Positions 1 through 8,427 of a stretch of 64,000 nucleotides of DNA are shown here, one piece after another. Origin of the DNA: an uncultured Prevotellaceae bacterium (GTDB lineage: Bacteria; Bacteroidota; Bacteroidia; Bacteroidales; Bacteroidaceae); contig CACYJV010000005.1 in NCBI GenBank assembly GCA_902774815.1, positions 62,001 through 126,000 of the forward strand, given 5' to 3'. How positions within the stretch are numbered: position 1 is the stretch's first letter; each line of letters starts with the position of its first letter. Below the pieces are notes generated by a model. It saw nothing but the letters and a program-made list of their open reading frames with translations. It was not told the origin of the DNA and ran no database searches. The position numbers were made by a program, and so were the translations under genes.

Positions 1-23
1 TTGGCTGCATAGTTTTTTTTGCC

Positions 24-31
24 TAACTTTG
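24..31 (+). promoter_or_regulatory. Bacteroidetes -7 box before the carboxyltransferase gene
   Basis: TAACTTTG followed by GC matches the Bacteroidetes -7 consensus TAnnTTTG. It lies 66 bases before the ATG at 98. The -33 element would fall at the very edge of the window and cannot be judged. Confidence 0.6.
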
Positions 32-97
32 CAGGCCGAAAGCGATGTGACTAGGAAAATAGTTAAATGACAAAAAAGTAAAGAAACAAAATATACA

Positions 98-1870
98 ATG
101 AAGAAAAAGATTCAATTCAGTCTCGTTTATCGCGACATGTGGCAGAGCTCAGGTAAGTTTCAGCCACGCAAGGACCAGTTGGAGCGCATCGCTCCGGTGA
201 TTATCGAGATGGGCTGCTTTGCCCGTGTGGAGACCAATGGCGGTGCCTTCGAACAGGTGAACCTGCTCGCTGGCGAGAACCCTAACGACGCTGTGCGTGC
301 CTTCTGCCGTCCTTTCAACGAGGTGGGCATCAAGACTCACATGTTGGACCGTGGCTTGAATGCGCTTCGCATGTATCCTGTACCCGACGACGTGCGCGCA
401 CTTATGTATAAGGTAAAGCACGCCCAAGGTGTAGACATCCCCCGTATCTTCGACGGACTGAACGACACTCGCAACATCATCCCCTCCATTCGCTGGGCAA
501 AGGAGGCAGGCATGACACCACAGGCTACGCTCTGTATCACGACGAGCCCCGTGCACACGCTCGACTACTACATGGCCATCGCCGACGAGGTGATTGCAGC
601 CGGTGCTGAGGAAATCTGCCTGAAGGATATGGCTGGTATCGGCCAGCCAGCCTTCCTCGGCAAACTCACGAAGATGATCAAGACGAAGTATCCCGAAATC
701 ATCATCCAGTATCACGGCCACTCTGGTCCTGGTCTGTCAATGGCTTCTATCCTGGAAGTCTGTGAGAATGGTGCCGACATCATCGATACTGCCATCGAAC
801 CGCTGTCGTGGGGTAAGGTGCATCCCGACGTAATCTCGGTGCAATCGATGCTTCGCAACGAAGGTTTCGACGTGCCCGACATCAATATGAAGGCTTACAT
901 GAAGGCTCGCTCGCTGACACAGGAGTTCATCGACGATTGGTTGGGCTACTTTATCAATCCCGGCAACAAGCAGATGTCTTCGTTGCTGCTCGGCTGTGGT
1001 CTGCCTGGCGGCATGATGGGATCTATGATGGCTGACCTTGGTGGCATTCAGGGTGTCATCAACAACCTGCGTAAGAAGAAAGATGAGCCCGAACTCACAA
1101 CTGACGATATGCTGGTTGCCTTGTTCAACGAGGTGGAATATGTCTGGCCGCGCGTGGGTTATCCCCCATTGGTGACGCCGTTCTCACAGTACGTGAAGAA
1201 CATTGCACTCTTCAATCTCCTCACCATGGAGCAGGGCAAGGGCCGATATGTCATGATGGACGACTCTGTTTGGGGTATGATTCTCGGTAAGAGCGGAAAG
1301 GTGCCTGGTCCGTTGGCACCTGAAATAGTGGAACTCGCCAAGGCACAAGGCCGCGAGTTTGTCACCGACGACCCACGTTCGTTCTATCCAAATGCACTCG
1401 ACGACTTCCGCAAGGAGATGGACGAGAATGGCTGGGAGTACGGTCCCGACGACGAAGAGTTGTGGGAACTGGCCATGCACCCAGAGCAGTATCGCAACTA
1501 TAAGAGCGGTCAGGCCAAGAAAAACCTGCTGGCCGACATCCAAAAGGCAAAGGATGCAGCTCTCGGCGGCAAGATGAGTCCTGAGGAAATAGCTGCCTTC
1601 AAGCATGCAAAGGCTGATGCCATCGCCGCCCCTGTAAAGGGACAGCTGTTCTGGGAGTTCAGTGGCGACGGCGAAGCTGCTCCTACCGTAGAGCCTTATA
1701 TTGGTAAGGAATATAAGGAAGGCGACGTGTTCTGCTACATCTTGGCTACATGGGGCGAAATCGTCACCGTGCCCGCAGCACTCGGCGGTAAACTTGTGGA
1801 AATCAATGCCAAGCAAGGCACAAAGGTGCAGAAGGGCGAGACCATTGCCTACATAGAGCGCAAGGAATAG
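98..1870 (+). CDS. oadA: Carboxyltransferase subunit of oxaloacetate decarboxylase / pyruvate carboxylase B type
   Basis: A 590-residue cytoplasmic enzyme of the biotin-dependent carboxyltransferase family, expected to move CO2 between oxaloacetate and biotin. The N-terminal TIM-barrel shows the metal site: Asp in YRDMWQS, the lysine that is carbamylated in relatives (ICLKDMAG), and the HxH pair in YHGHSGPG about 30 residues later. FDGLNDTRN is also typical. The C-terminal 75 residues look like a biotinyl/lipoyl fold (start IAAPVKGQ, end QKGETIAYIE), but the expected EAMKM loop reads ILATWGEIV, so the biotin-accepting lysine is absent. It may therefore use a biotin carrier encoded elsewhere. 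It is monocistronic, followed by a terminator. The exact partner complex is not visible in the window. Confidence 0.85.
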   Translation: MKKKIQFSLVYRDMWQSSGKFQPRKDQLERIAPVIIEMGCFARVETNGGAFEQVNLLAGENPNDAVRAFCRPFNEVGIKTHMLDRGLNALRMYPVPDDVRALMYKVKHAQGVDIPRIFDGLNDTRNIIPSIRWAKEAGMTPQATLCITTSPVHTLDYYMAIADEVIAAGAEEICLKDMAGIGQPAFLGKLTKMIKTKYPEIIIQYHGHSGPGLSMASILEVCENGADIIDTAIEPLSWGKVHPDVISVQSMLRNEGFDVPDINMKAYMKARSLTQEFIDDWLGYFINPGNKQMSSLLLGCGLPGGMMGSMMADLGGIQGVINNLRKKKDEPELTTDDMLVALFNEVEYVWPRVGYPPLVTPFSQYVKNIALFNLLTMEQGKGRYVMMDDSVWGMILGKSGKVPGPLAPEIVELAKAQGREFVTDDPRSFYPNALDDFRKEMDENGWEYGPDDEELWELAMHPEQYRNYKSGQAKKNLLADIQKAKDAALGGKMSPEEIAAFKHAKADAIAAPVKGQLFWEFSGDGEAAPTVEPYIGKEYKEGDVFCYILATWGEIVTVPAALGGKLVEINAKQGTKVQKGETIAYIERKE

Positions 1871-1894
1871 TCAGTCCTACCCACCTCTATATAT

Positions 1895-1946
1895 TCTCCA
1901 GGCCTCTTGGAGTTCTCCTCCATGATACCTGGAGATTATTTTTTTC
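1895..1946 (+). terminator. Hairpin terminator after oadA
   Basis: TCTCCAGG (1895-1902) pairs with CCTGGAGA (1928-1935), followed by TTATTTTTTT. It starts 25 bases after the oadA stop codon. The loop is long (25 bases). Confidence 0.6.
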
Positions 1947-1974
1947 TTTGCAAATAGAAAAGGAAAGATAAACC

Positions 1975-2526
1975 ATGGACTATCAGGCAATCATCGACCG
2001 TTACTATCCAGAGGACAATGAACTCCGTCGGCTACTCATGAAGCATAGCCGCGACGTGGCTGACAAGGCACTCGCCATTTGCGACCGTCATCCAGAACTT
2101 GGCCTCGACCGCGACTTCATCGAGGCTGCAGCGATGCTTCACGACATCGGTATCCGTGAGTGCGATGCCCCAGGCATCTTCTGTTTTGGGCATCGCCCAT
2201 ACATACAGCACGGACTGGCAGGTGCCATGATGTTAAAAGAGGATTGTGGAGAGGCCATTGCACGCGTTTGCCAACGCCATACGGGCGCAGGCATCACGCG
2301 TCAGGATGTGTTGGCTCAAGGATTACCCCTGCCGCTCTCCGGCGACCAAAGCGAGCCCTACATGCCAGAGACATTGGAGGAGCAGGTGGTGTGCTATGCC
2401 GACAAGTTTTTTTCGAAGACCAAGCTCAACCGGGAGAAAACGCTCGCCGAAGCCGAACGTTCGCTCATGAAATTCGGTGCCGGGGGTGTTGAGCGCTTCC
2501 GCCGTTGGGCAGCACTGTTTGAATAA
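1975..2526 (+). CDS. HD-domain phosphohydrolase
   Basis: A 183-residue soluble protein of the HD superfamily, metal-dependent phosphohydrolases that often act on nucleotides. The HD signature is in AAMLHDIGIRE (about residues 51-61), with an upstream His in MKHSRDVADKAL and further His residues at HRPYIQHG and CQRHTGAG. These match the usual order of metal ligands H...HD...H...H. There is no signal peptide or membrane segment. Substrate cannot be predicted. It stands alone between the oadA terminator and lptD, with its ATG 29 bases after the terminator T-run. Confidence 0.8.
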   Translation: MDYQAIIDRYYPEDNELRRLLMKHSRDVADKALAICDRHPELGLDRDFIEAAAMLHDIGIRECDAPGIFCFGHRPYIQHGLAGAMMLKEDCGEAIARVCQRHTGAGITRQDVLAQGLPLPLSGDQSEPYMPETLEEQVVCYADKFFSKTKLNREKTLAEAERSLMKFGAGGVERFRRWAALFE

Positions 2527-2572
2527 AAGGCTCTGAGTCTTTAGCTTCTTTAACTTCTGCTATACAACTTTT

Positions 2573-2600
2573 GAACTTTGGACTTTGAACTTTGAACTTT
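2573..2600 (+). repeat. Four-unit heptanucleotide array (AACTTTG) in the lptD promoter
   Basis: Units of seven bases based on AACTTTG (GACTTTG and AACTTTT variants) lie just before the -7 box of lptD. Each intact unit ends in TTTG, so the array places TTTG at 2577, 2584 and 2591; the middle one is 19 bases from the -7 box. Confidence 0.75.
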
Positions 2601-2614
2601 TCTTCGTAACTTTG
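2584..2614 (+). promoter_or_regulatory. lptD promoter
   Basis: -33 TTTG at 2584-2587, a 19-base spacer, and -7 TAACTTTG at 2607-2614. The predicted start is near 2621, about 29 bases before the ATG at 2650. The -33 box is one unit of the heptamer array. Confidence 0.65.
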
Positions 2615-2649
2615 CACGCTGAATACGCTTTTTTGCAGCATTGAAACAA

Positions 2650-5574
2650 ATGAGAAAGAATGCGGTCGTCATGCTGTTGCTGACTGCTTTCGCCATGTTT
2701 GCGGCAAGTTTCACAATGCCACAGCGAAAGCTTACAGCAGCAAAACAAGCCATGCCGGCAGACTCTTTGGAGCCTGTTGGTCCATCGCTTGTGACCGCTG
2801 CCGACTCTTTGGCACTTGTTGATACCTTCTCCCTTGCCGTCGATACAACACAGATGGACTCGCTCGAGCTTGCCATCTACCGGCACAACAAAGCCATTGA
2901 CGATTCGCTTCATTTGGACTCCCTCAACCGCCAGCGCAAGAACGGAATCGATGCTCCTGTGGAATATGTCGCCGAGGACTCTATCATCTATTACGCCGAC
3001 AGCAAGACAGCTTATCTCTTTGGTCAGTCAAACGTGAAATACCAGAATTACGACCTGAAGAGTGAGAAAATCAACGTAAGTATTGACAATAGTACAGTAC
3101 ATGCTACGGGCGTGCTGAAACCCGTTAAAGGGATGCAGGATGAGAAGATGAAGGATGAAGGGACGAAAGATGAAGAGGCTGAGGACAACGTTGAATATGA
3201 GTTGACGGGAACGCCAATCTTCCAGATGGGGTCCGACACCTATGAAAACGACACCATCTCTTTCAACTTCAAGACGAAAAAAGGACTCATCCGCAACACC
3301 TATACCGAACAGGAAGATGGATTCCTGCGAAGCGAACTGGCCAAACGTTCGGCAACGGGCGAGGTCTATCTGCAGCATGGACGCTATACCACTTGCGATG
3401 CCGAGCATCCAGACTTCTATATCGCCCTTTCGCGTGCGAAAGTACGCCCTGGAAAGGACGTTGTGTTCGGCCCTGCCTATCTGGTGGTGTGCGATGTGCC
3501 ACTGCCACTGGCCATTCCTTACGGTTTCTTCCCGTTTACGAAGAGCTATAGCAGCGGTTTCATCATGCCAACCTATGGCGACGAGAGTGCACGTGGCTTC
3601 TACCTGCGCGACGGCGGCTACTATTTTGCCATCAGCGACAAGTGGGACCTGAAGCTTTTGGGCGAAATCTACACGAAAGGATCGTGGGGCGTTTCCGCTG
3701 CATCAAACTACCGTCGACGCTATAAATACAGCGGATCGTTCTTCTTCAGCTATCAGGACACGAAGAATGGCGACAAGGGCATGCCCGACTACCAGCGGCA
3801 GGAAAGTTTTAAGGTGCAATGGAGCCACCGCCAGGATGCCAAAGCCAATCCCTACAGTTCACTTACGGCCAGTGTCAACTTTGCTTCCAGCAGCTATGAG
3901 CGCAACAACCTAACGTCGATGTACAACCCGCAAGCCATGACGCAGTCGACGCGCACATCATCGGTCAGCTGGAGCACTACCTTCTCAAGCATCGGACTAT
4001 CGTTGTCGTCGAGTGCCAACCTGGCGCAGAACATGCGCGACACAACAGTTGCGATGACGCTTCCTGACCTGAACATTTCGCTCTCGCGCTTCTATCCTTT
4101 CAAGCGTAAACATGCCGCGGGAAAGGAACGATGGTATGAGAAGATCTCCATGAGCTACACCGGCCACCTATCCAACTCCATCACGACGAAAGAAGACCGA
4201 CTCTTCAAGTCAAGTCTGGTGAAGGATTGGCGCAATGGTATGCAGCACCAGATACCCATTAGTGGATCGTTCACACTGTTCGACTATCTGAACGTCACTC
4301 CATCGTTCAACTTTACCGACCGCATGTACTCCAGCAAGATCATGCGTTCGTGGGACCCCACGCTGCAACGCGAAGTCAACGACACCATCTATGGTTTCAA
4401 CAACGTCTATAACTGGAATCTTTCCTTGTCGGCATCCACCAAGTTGTACGGTTTTTACCGGCCTTGGCGTAAGTTATTCGGCGACAAGATCGACCGCATC
4501 CGCCACGTGCTGACGCCACAGGTGAGCTTCAGCTTTGCACCCGATTTCGGCGCTTCACGCTATGGCTACTACGAAACCTACCAGCGAACCGATGCCGATG
4601 GCAACGTAACGCTTGTGGAATACTCACCCTACAATGGTTCGCTCTATGGCGTGCCAGGCAAGGGGCGCACTGGAAACATTTCGTTCGACGTATCGAACAA
4701 TATCGAGATGAAGGTCAAGGCGGGCGATTCTGATACCATTGACTTCAAGAAAGTAAGCATCATCGATGAACTTGGTGCAGCCATGTCGTACAATCTGGCG
4801 GCCAAGGAGCGACCTTGGAGCGATCTCTCCATGCGCCTCCGACTGAAACTGACCAAGAGCTACACCTTTAACCTCAATGCCGTATTTGCCACCTATGCCT
4901 ATGAACTCGACGAAAACGGACGTCCTTATGTGGGCACTCACACAGAGTGGAGCTATGGCCGCTTCGGTCGTTTCCAGGGTATGTCGCAGAACATTTCCTA
5001 CACGTTGAACCCCGAAAAGCTGCGCAAGCTGTTCGGAGGTGGTAAGGACAAAGAGGAAGAGGAGAACGAAGACGACGAAGAAGGCATTGACACCGATCGC
5101 GAATCGAACATCGACGACACGATGGTGAAAGGTCAACGCAATGCACAACGCAAACAGAGTGGCGGCAAGGCTTTGACCGACGACGATGGCTACATATCGT
5201 TTTCCATGCCTTGGTCCATCACTATTGGCTACGGAATCACCATGCGCGAGAATCAAGATGTGAAGAAGTTCAACACGAAGCGCATGCGTTATCCCTATAA
5301 GTTCACTCAAACGCTGAACCTGAGTGGCAACATACGCCTGTCGGAAGGCTGGAACATCGCCTTCTCTTCAGGTTATGACTTTGAAAACAAGAAGATCTCA
5401 ATGACCACAGCATCGTTGCAACGCGACTTGCATTGTTTCAACATGTCGTGTTCGGTGGTACTGGCCCCATACACCAGCTATAACTTCTCGTTCCGCTGCA
5501 ACGCTTCAACGCTGACCGATGCCTTGAAGTACGACAAACGTTCAGGCTACTCCAATGCCGTTCAGTGGTATTGA
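2650..5574 (+). CDS. lptD: LptD/OstA-like outer membrane LPS assembly protein
   Basis: A 974-residue secreted barrel protein resembling the Bacteroidetes LptD-type proteins that insert lipopolysaccharide into the outer membrane. It has an N-terminal signal peptide (MRKNAVVMLLLTAF...), then an OstA-like domain (about residues 110-240: VEYVAEDSIIYYADSKTAYL, then SEKINVSIDN, then FNFKTKKGLIRN), then a long Tyr/Ser-rich beta-barrel to the C terminus. A charged stretch around residues 160-178 (MQDEKMKDEGTKDEEAED) is encoded by degenerate 7-bp repeats and looks inserted. An acidic loop KEEEENEDDEEG sits near residue 805. The ATG at 2650 is preferred over an in-frame TTG at 2641. Confidence 0.8.
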   Translation: MRKNAVVMLLLTAFAMFAASFTMPQRKLTAAKQAMPADSLEPVGPSLVTAADSLALVDTFSLAVDTTQMDSLELAIYRHNKAIDDSLHLDSLNRQRKNGIDAPVEYVAEDSIIYYADSKTAYLFGQSNVKYQNYDLKSEKINVSIDNSTVHATGVLKPVKGMQDEKMKDEGTKDEEAEDNVEYELTGTPIFQMGSDTYENDTISFNFKTKKGLIRNTYTEQEDGFLRSELAKRSATGEVYLQHGRYTTCDAEHPDFYIALSRAKVRPGKDVVFGPAYLVVCDVPLPLAIPYGFFPFTKSYSSGFIMPTYGDESARGFYLRDGGYYFAISDKWDLKLLGEIYTKGSWGVSAASNYRRRYKYSGSFFFSYQDTKNGDKGMPDYQRQESFKVQWSHRQDAKANPYSSLTASVNFASSSYERNNLTSMYNPQAMTQSTRTSSVSWSTTFSSIGLSLSSSANLAQNMRDTTVAMTLPDLNISLSRFYPFKRKHAAGKERWYEKISMSYTGHLSNSITTKEDRLFKSSLVKDWRNGMQHQIPISGSFTLFDYLNVTPSFNFTDRMYSSKIMRSWDPTLQREVNDTIYGFNNVYNWNLSLSASTKLYGFYRPWRKLFGDKIDRIRHVLTPQVSFSFAPDFGASRYGYYETYQRTDADGNVTLVEYSPYNGSLYGVPGKGRTGNISFDVSNNIEMKVKAGDSDTIDFKKVSIIDELGAAMSYNLAAKERPWSDLSMRLRLKLTKSYTFNLNAVFATYAYELDENGRPYVGTHTEWSYGRFGRFQGMSQNISYTLNPEKLRKLFGGGKDKEEEENEDDEEGIDTDRESNIDDTMVKGQRNAQRKQSGGKALTDDDGYISFSMPWSITIGYGITMRENQDVKKFNTKRMRYPYKFTQTLNLSGNIRLSEGWNIAFSSGYDFENKKISMTTASLQRDLHCFNMSCSVVLAPYTSYNFSFRCNASTLTDALKYDKRSGYSNAVQWY
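3127..3189 (+). repeat. Heptamer-type insertion inside lptD
   Basis: The stretch reads as degenerate 7-bp units of the type GGATGAA / AGATGAA and encodes a run of K, D and E residues between two conserved parts of the OstA-like domain. Units are imperfect, so the boundaries are approximate. Confidence 0.5.
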
Positions 5575-5617
5575 TGGTTCGAAAGATTGCCTAACCACCT
5601 CTCTCCACTTACATTTT

Positions 5618-6082
5618 TCACAACAGTTGCGCCATCAAAAGGATGGGCAACGGCACAGGACCATCGGTAGTCAGCAGGATTTCCGACGGATAGTCATAGC
5701 GTCCTCTGTAGAGATGCTTGCCATCCCATGTGTAGAGTGTTTCCGATGGATAGGCATACCGGCCTCGATAGGCGTGCTTGCCATCCCAGGTGTAGAGAAT
5801 CTCCGAGGGATAGGTATAGCGACCACGATAGATATGCTTGCCATCCCACGTCAACAGGACCTCTGAAGCATAGGTATAGCGGCCCTGAAAGACATGTTTA
5901 CCGTCATAAGTCAGCAGGATTTCAGATGGATAGGCATAGCGTCCCTTGTAGAGATGCTTGCCATCCCATGTGTAAAGTGTTTCCGATGCATAAGCATATC
6001 TGCCGCTATAAATGTGGGTAACGCCAAACATGGTGGCCGAAAAGGAAGTCCACAAGACGGCAATGAGCATCCATTTCTTCAT
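5618..6082 (-). CDS. Secreted protein of six 20-residue repeats
   Basis: A 154-residue protein with a signal peptide (MKKWMLIAVLWTSFSATMFG) followed by six near-identical 20-residue units (residues 22-141) of the form HxYxGRYxYxSExLxTxDGK, then a short hydrophobic tail ending in ILLMAQLL. The spacing of Tyr, Gly and Asp suggests short beta hairpins, perhaps a closed beta-propeller-like or flower-like fold. No enzymatic motif is seen. I do not recognise the family with certainty. It is tail-to-tail with lptD (43-base gap) and followed on the same strand, upstream, only by non-coding sequence, so it is probably transcribed alone. Function unknown; export to the periplasm or beyond is inferred. 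Confidence 0.75.
   Translation of the reverse strand: MKKWMLIAVLWTSFSATMFGVTHIYSGRYAYASETLYTWDGKHLYKGRYAYPSEILLTYDGKHVFQGRYTYASEVLLTWDGKHIYRGRYTYPSEILYTWDGKHAYRGRYAYPSETLYTWDGKHLYRGRYDYPSEILLTTDGPVPLPILLMAQLL
5660..6019 (-). repeat. Six 60-bp tandem coding repeats
   Basis: Six consecutive 60-bp units encode the repeats of the small secreted protein. The units share long identical DNA stretches such as GCTTGCCATCCCA and GGATAGGCATA, which points to recent duplication or ongoing homogenisation. Confidence 0.9.
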
Positions 6083-6170
6083 CTGTTAGTGCTGCTTTGA
6101 GGGTTTATAAGGGCCATATGCACATAGTTCAACATTAGTTTTGATGGTTCTTTAGCAAACAAAGACCTTC

Positions 6171-8423
6171 TTAAAGAGCCATCAGTCGTGCGAGATCGGC
6201 CTCTTCACCAACCAACCAGACAATGTCGCCCGACTCAAACAGGCGGTCGGGATTGATGATGGTCAGCTGTTCCTGACCTTCCTCTACGCCCACTACCATG
6301 CAACCATAGTCTTCGCGCAGGTGACTCTCGCGCAACGTTTTGCCGATGAATGGACTCTTGGTGGTCAGGATGATCTTTCGCAGGTGCATCTCGCGCTTCT
6401 CGATTTCAGCATCCTCAGGCACAAGCTCGTCGCGCAGGGCTGTGGCAAACTGTTGCAACTGTTCGTCATTACCTATGGCCTGGATACGATCGCCAGGGAA
6501 GAGCACGGTGTCGCCAGTGGGGATGTTCAGTCGTTGCATGCCTCGCAACACACTGCTCACGTGGACACCAAAGCGGTGGCCAATGTTGAGTTGGGCGAGC
6601 GAACGACCTGCCCACATCGAATCCTCAGGCACCACGAACTCCCCAATGTGGATGTCGCGATCCAGCAGATGGCCCTCGAAGAGAGGCTTCTTGCGCCCAT
6701 GCACCTGTGCTTCTATGTCGCGCGAGCGCAAATTCTGTATGAACATGCGTTCAAGTCGGATGCTGCGTCGCTTCAGCGAGCGCGACATGATCATAATCAC
6801 CACGGCTATGAGGGCTATGGCCACTATCAAGGCATTCTTAAAGCGCGACAGGAAGTTGACAATGTAGAAGATGAAGGCAGCTGCGATGATGATGCGCACA
6901 AGCACCGTGAAGATAAGAGGCAGGCGATTCAGCCGGCTCTCCATCCACAAGGCACGGAACTCGGGCGAGTGGTTCTTCTTCATCACCATAGCACGCAGGA
7001 AAGGCGCAATGAACAGTACCGTTAGCATTCCCGTGATGGCATTGGCATACCAATGAAGGTTCCATCCTGGCAGCATACGGCGCGTGAAGGGCAGCACAAA
7101 CGTGAACATCAGGGCAATGGTGGCACCCGAAAGGATGCTGTAAACCACCGTGTTCACACCCATCTGCGTGAGCAGTCGATTCCAGTTGCTGCGTTCTACA
7201 GCCGACGACTGGTGCGCCTCGCCCAGATGATTCAGTCTTCGAAGCCATCGTTTCGGCATACGTGCTGAAAGAAGGTTGTAGCAGGGCTCGGCAGCACGGA
7301 TCATGTAAGGTGTGAGGAATGTGGTGACCACCGATACCGCTACTACAACCGGATAGAGAAAGTCGCTGATAACGCCGAGCGTAAGGCCCAACGAAGCGAT
7401 GATAAATGCGAATTCACCAATCTGAGCCATTGAGAAACCGCAGCGCATGGCCGTGAGCAGGGGCTGGCCACTAAGCATGTAGCCTGTGGAGCCTAACACG
7501 GCCTGACCAACGAGGATGGTCAGCGTGAGCACCAGGATGGGCAACCACTGCGACACGAGGATCGCTGGATCGACCAACATGCCTACCGACACGAAGAACA
7601 CAGCACCAAAAAGGTTCTTTACGGGTTCCACCAGGCGGATAATCTTATCAGCCTCGATGGTCTCTGCCAGGATACTGCCCATCACGAAGGCTCCAAAGGC
7701 CGAGCTAAAGCCTGCCCGCGTGGCGATGACAGCCATAAGGAAGCACAATCCCAACGAGATGATGATGAGCATCTCGTCGGTCATCAGCTTACGTGTCTTC
7801 CTGAGAAACAGCGGGATGAGGAAGATGCCTACGACGAACCACAAAATGAGGATGAAGCCCAGCCGAAGAACACTCATCAGCATCATACCGCCATCGGGAT
7901 TGCTACCGCTGGCAATGGTCGATAGCATGACCATCATGACAATGGCCAGCACATCCTCCAAAATGAGCACGCTCATCACCAGCGAGGCAAACCGTTGCTG
8001 GCGCAGCCCCATGTCGTCGAAGGCTTTATAGATGATGGTTGTCGACGACATGGCAAGCATACCACCCAGAAAGACGCAGTTCATCTGCGTCCAACCGAAG
8101 GCTTTGCCCACCAGGATGCCCAGCGTCATCATCGAAAAAACAATCGAAACGGCAGCGATAACGGGCGCCATGCCCATCCTCAGGATCTTCTTGAACGAGA
8201 AATCCAACCCAAGTGCAAACAGCAAAAACAGCACACCGATGTCGGCCCACGTCTGAATATTCTCCTTATCGACCACAGATGCCAAATAAGGCATGTGCGG
8301 CGACACGAGAAATCCAGCCACAATGTAGCCCAATACCAGTGGTTGCTTCAGCCGTTTGAACACGAGCGTCACCACTCCGGCAACGACAAGGATCAGCGTC
8401 AGGTCAAGAATCAGGTGCTCCAT
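6171..8423 (-). CDS. CPA2-family monovalent cation:proton antiporter with TrkA-C domains
   Basis: A 750-residue inner-membrane protein. Residues 1-400 form a Kef/CPA2 sodium-proton exchanger domain with about 12 membrane helices, for example LFLLFALGLDFSFKKI, GGMLAMSSTTIIYKAF and RAGFSSAFGAFVMGSILAET. About four further helices follow (residues 430-570). The cytoplasmic C terminus carries two TrkA-C-like regulatory domains: around 600-665 (EFVVPEDSMWAGRSLAQL...FPGDRIQAIG) and around 675-750 (ILTTKSPFIGKTLRE...FESGDIVWLVG). It likely exchanges K+ or Na+ for protons to manage pH and ion balance. It begins 4 bases after the pepT stop codon, so the two form an operon. Confidence 0.88.
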   Translation of the reverse strand: MEHLILDLTLILVVAGVVTLVFKRLKQPLVLGYIVAGFLVSPHMPYLASVVDKENIQTWADIGVLFLLFALGLDFSFKKILRMGMAPVIAAVSIVFSMMTLGILVGKAFGWTQMNCVFLGGMLAMSSTTIIYKAFDDMGLRQQRFASLVMSVLILEDVLAIVMMVMLSTIASGSNPDGGMMLMSVLRLGFILILWFVVGIFLIPLFLRKTRKLMTDEMLIIISLGLCFLMAVIATRAGFSSAFGAFVMGSILAETIEADKIIRLVEPVKNLFGAVFFVSVGMLVDPAILVSQWLPILVLTLTILVGQAVLGSTGYMLSGQPLLTAMRCGFSMAQIGEFAFIIASLGLTLGVISDFLYPVVVAVSVVTTFLTPYMIRAAEPCYNLLSARMPKRWLRRLNHLGEAHQSSAVERSNWNRLLTQMGVNTVVYSILSGATIALMFTFVLPFTRRMLPGWNLHWYANAITGMLTVLFIAPFLRAMVMKKNHSPEFRALWMESRLNRLPLIFTVLVRIIIAAAFIFYIVNFLSRFKNALIVAIALIAVVIMIMSRSLKRRSIRLERMFIQNLRSRDIEAQVHGRKKPLFEGHLLDRDIHIGEFVVPEDSMWAGRSLAQLNIGHRFGVHVSSVLRGMQRLNIPTGDTVLFPGDRIQAIGNDEQLQQFATALRDELVPEDAEIEKREMHLRKIILTTKSPFIGKTLRESHLREDYGCMVVGVEEGQEQLTIINPDRLFESGDIVWLVGEEADLARLMAL

Positions 8424-8427
8424 GGAG

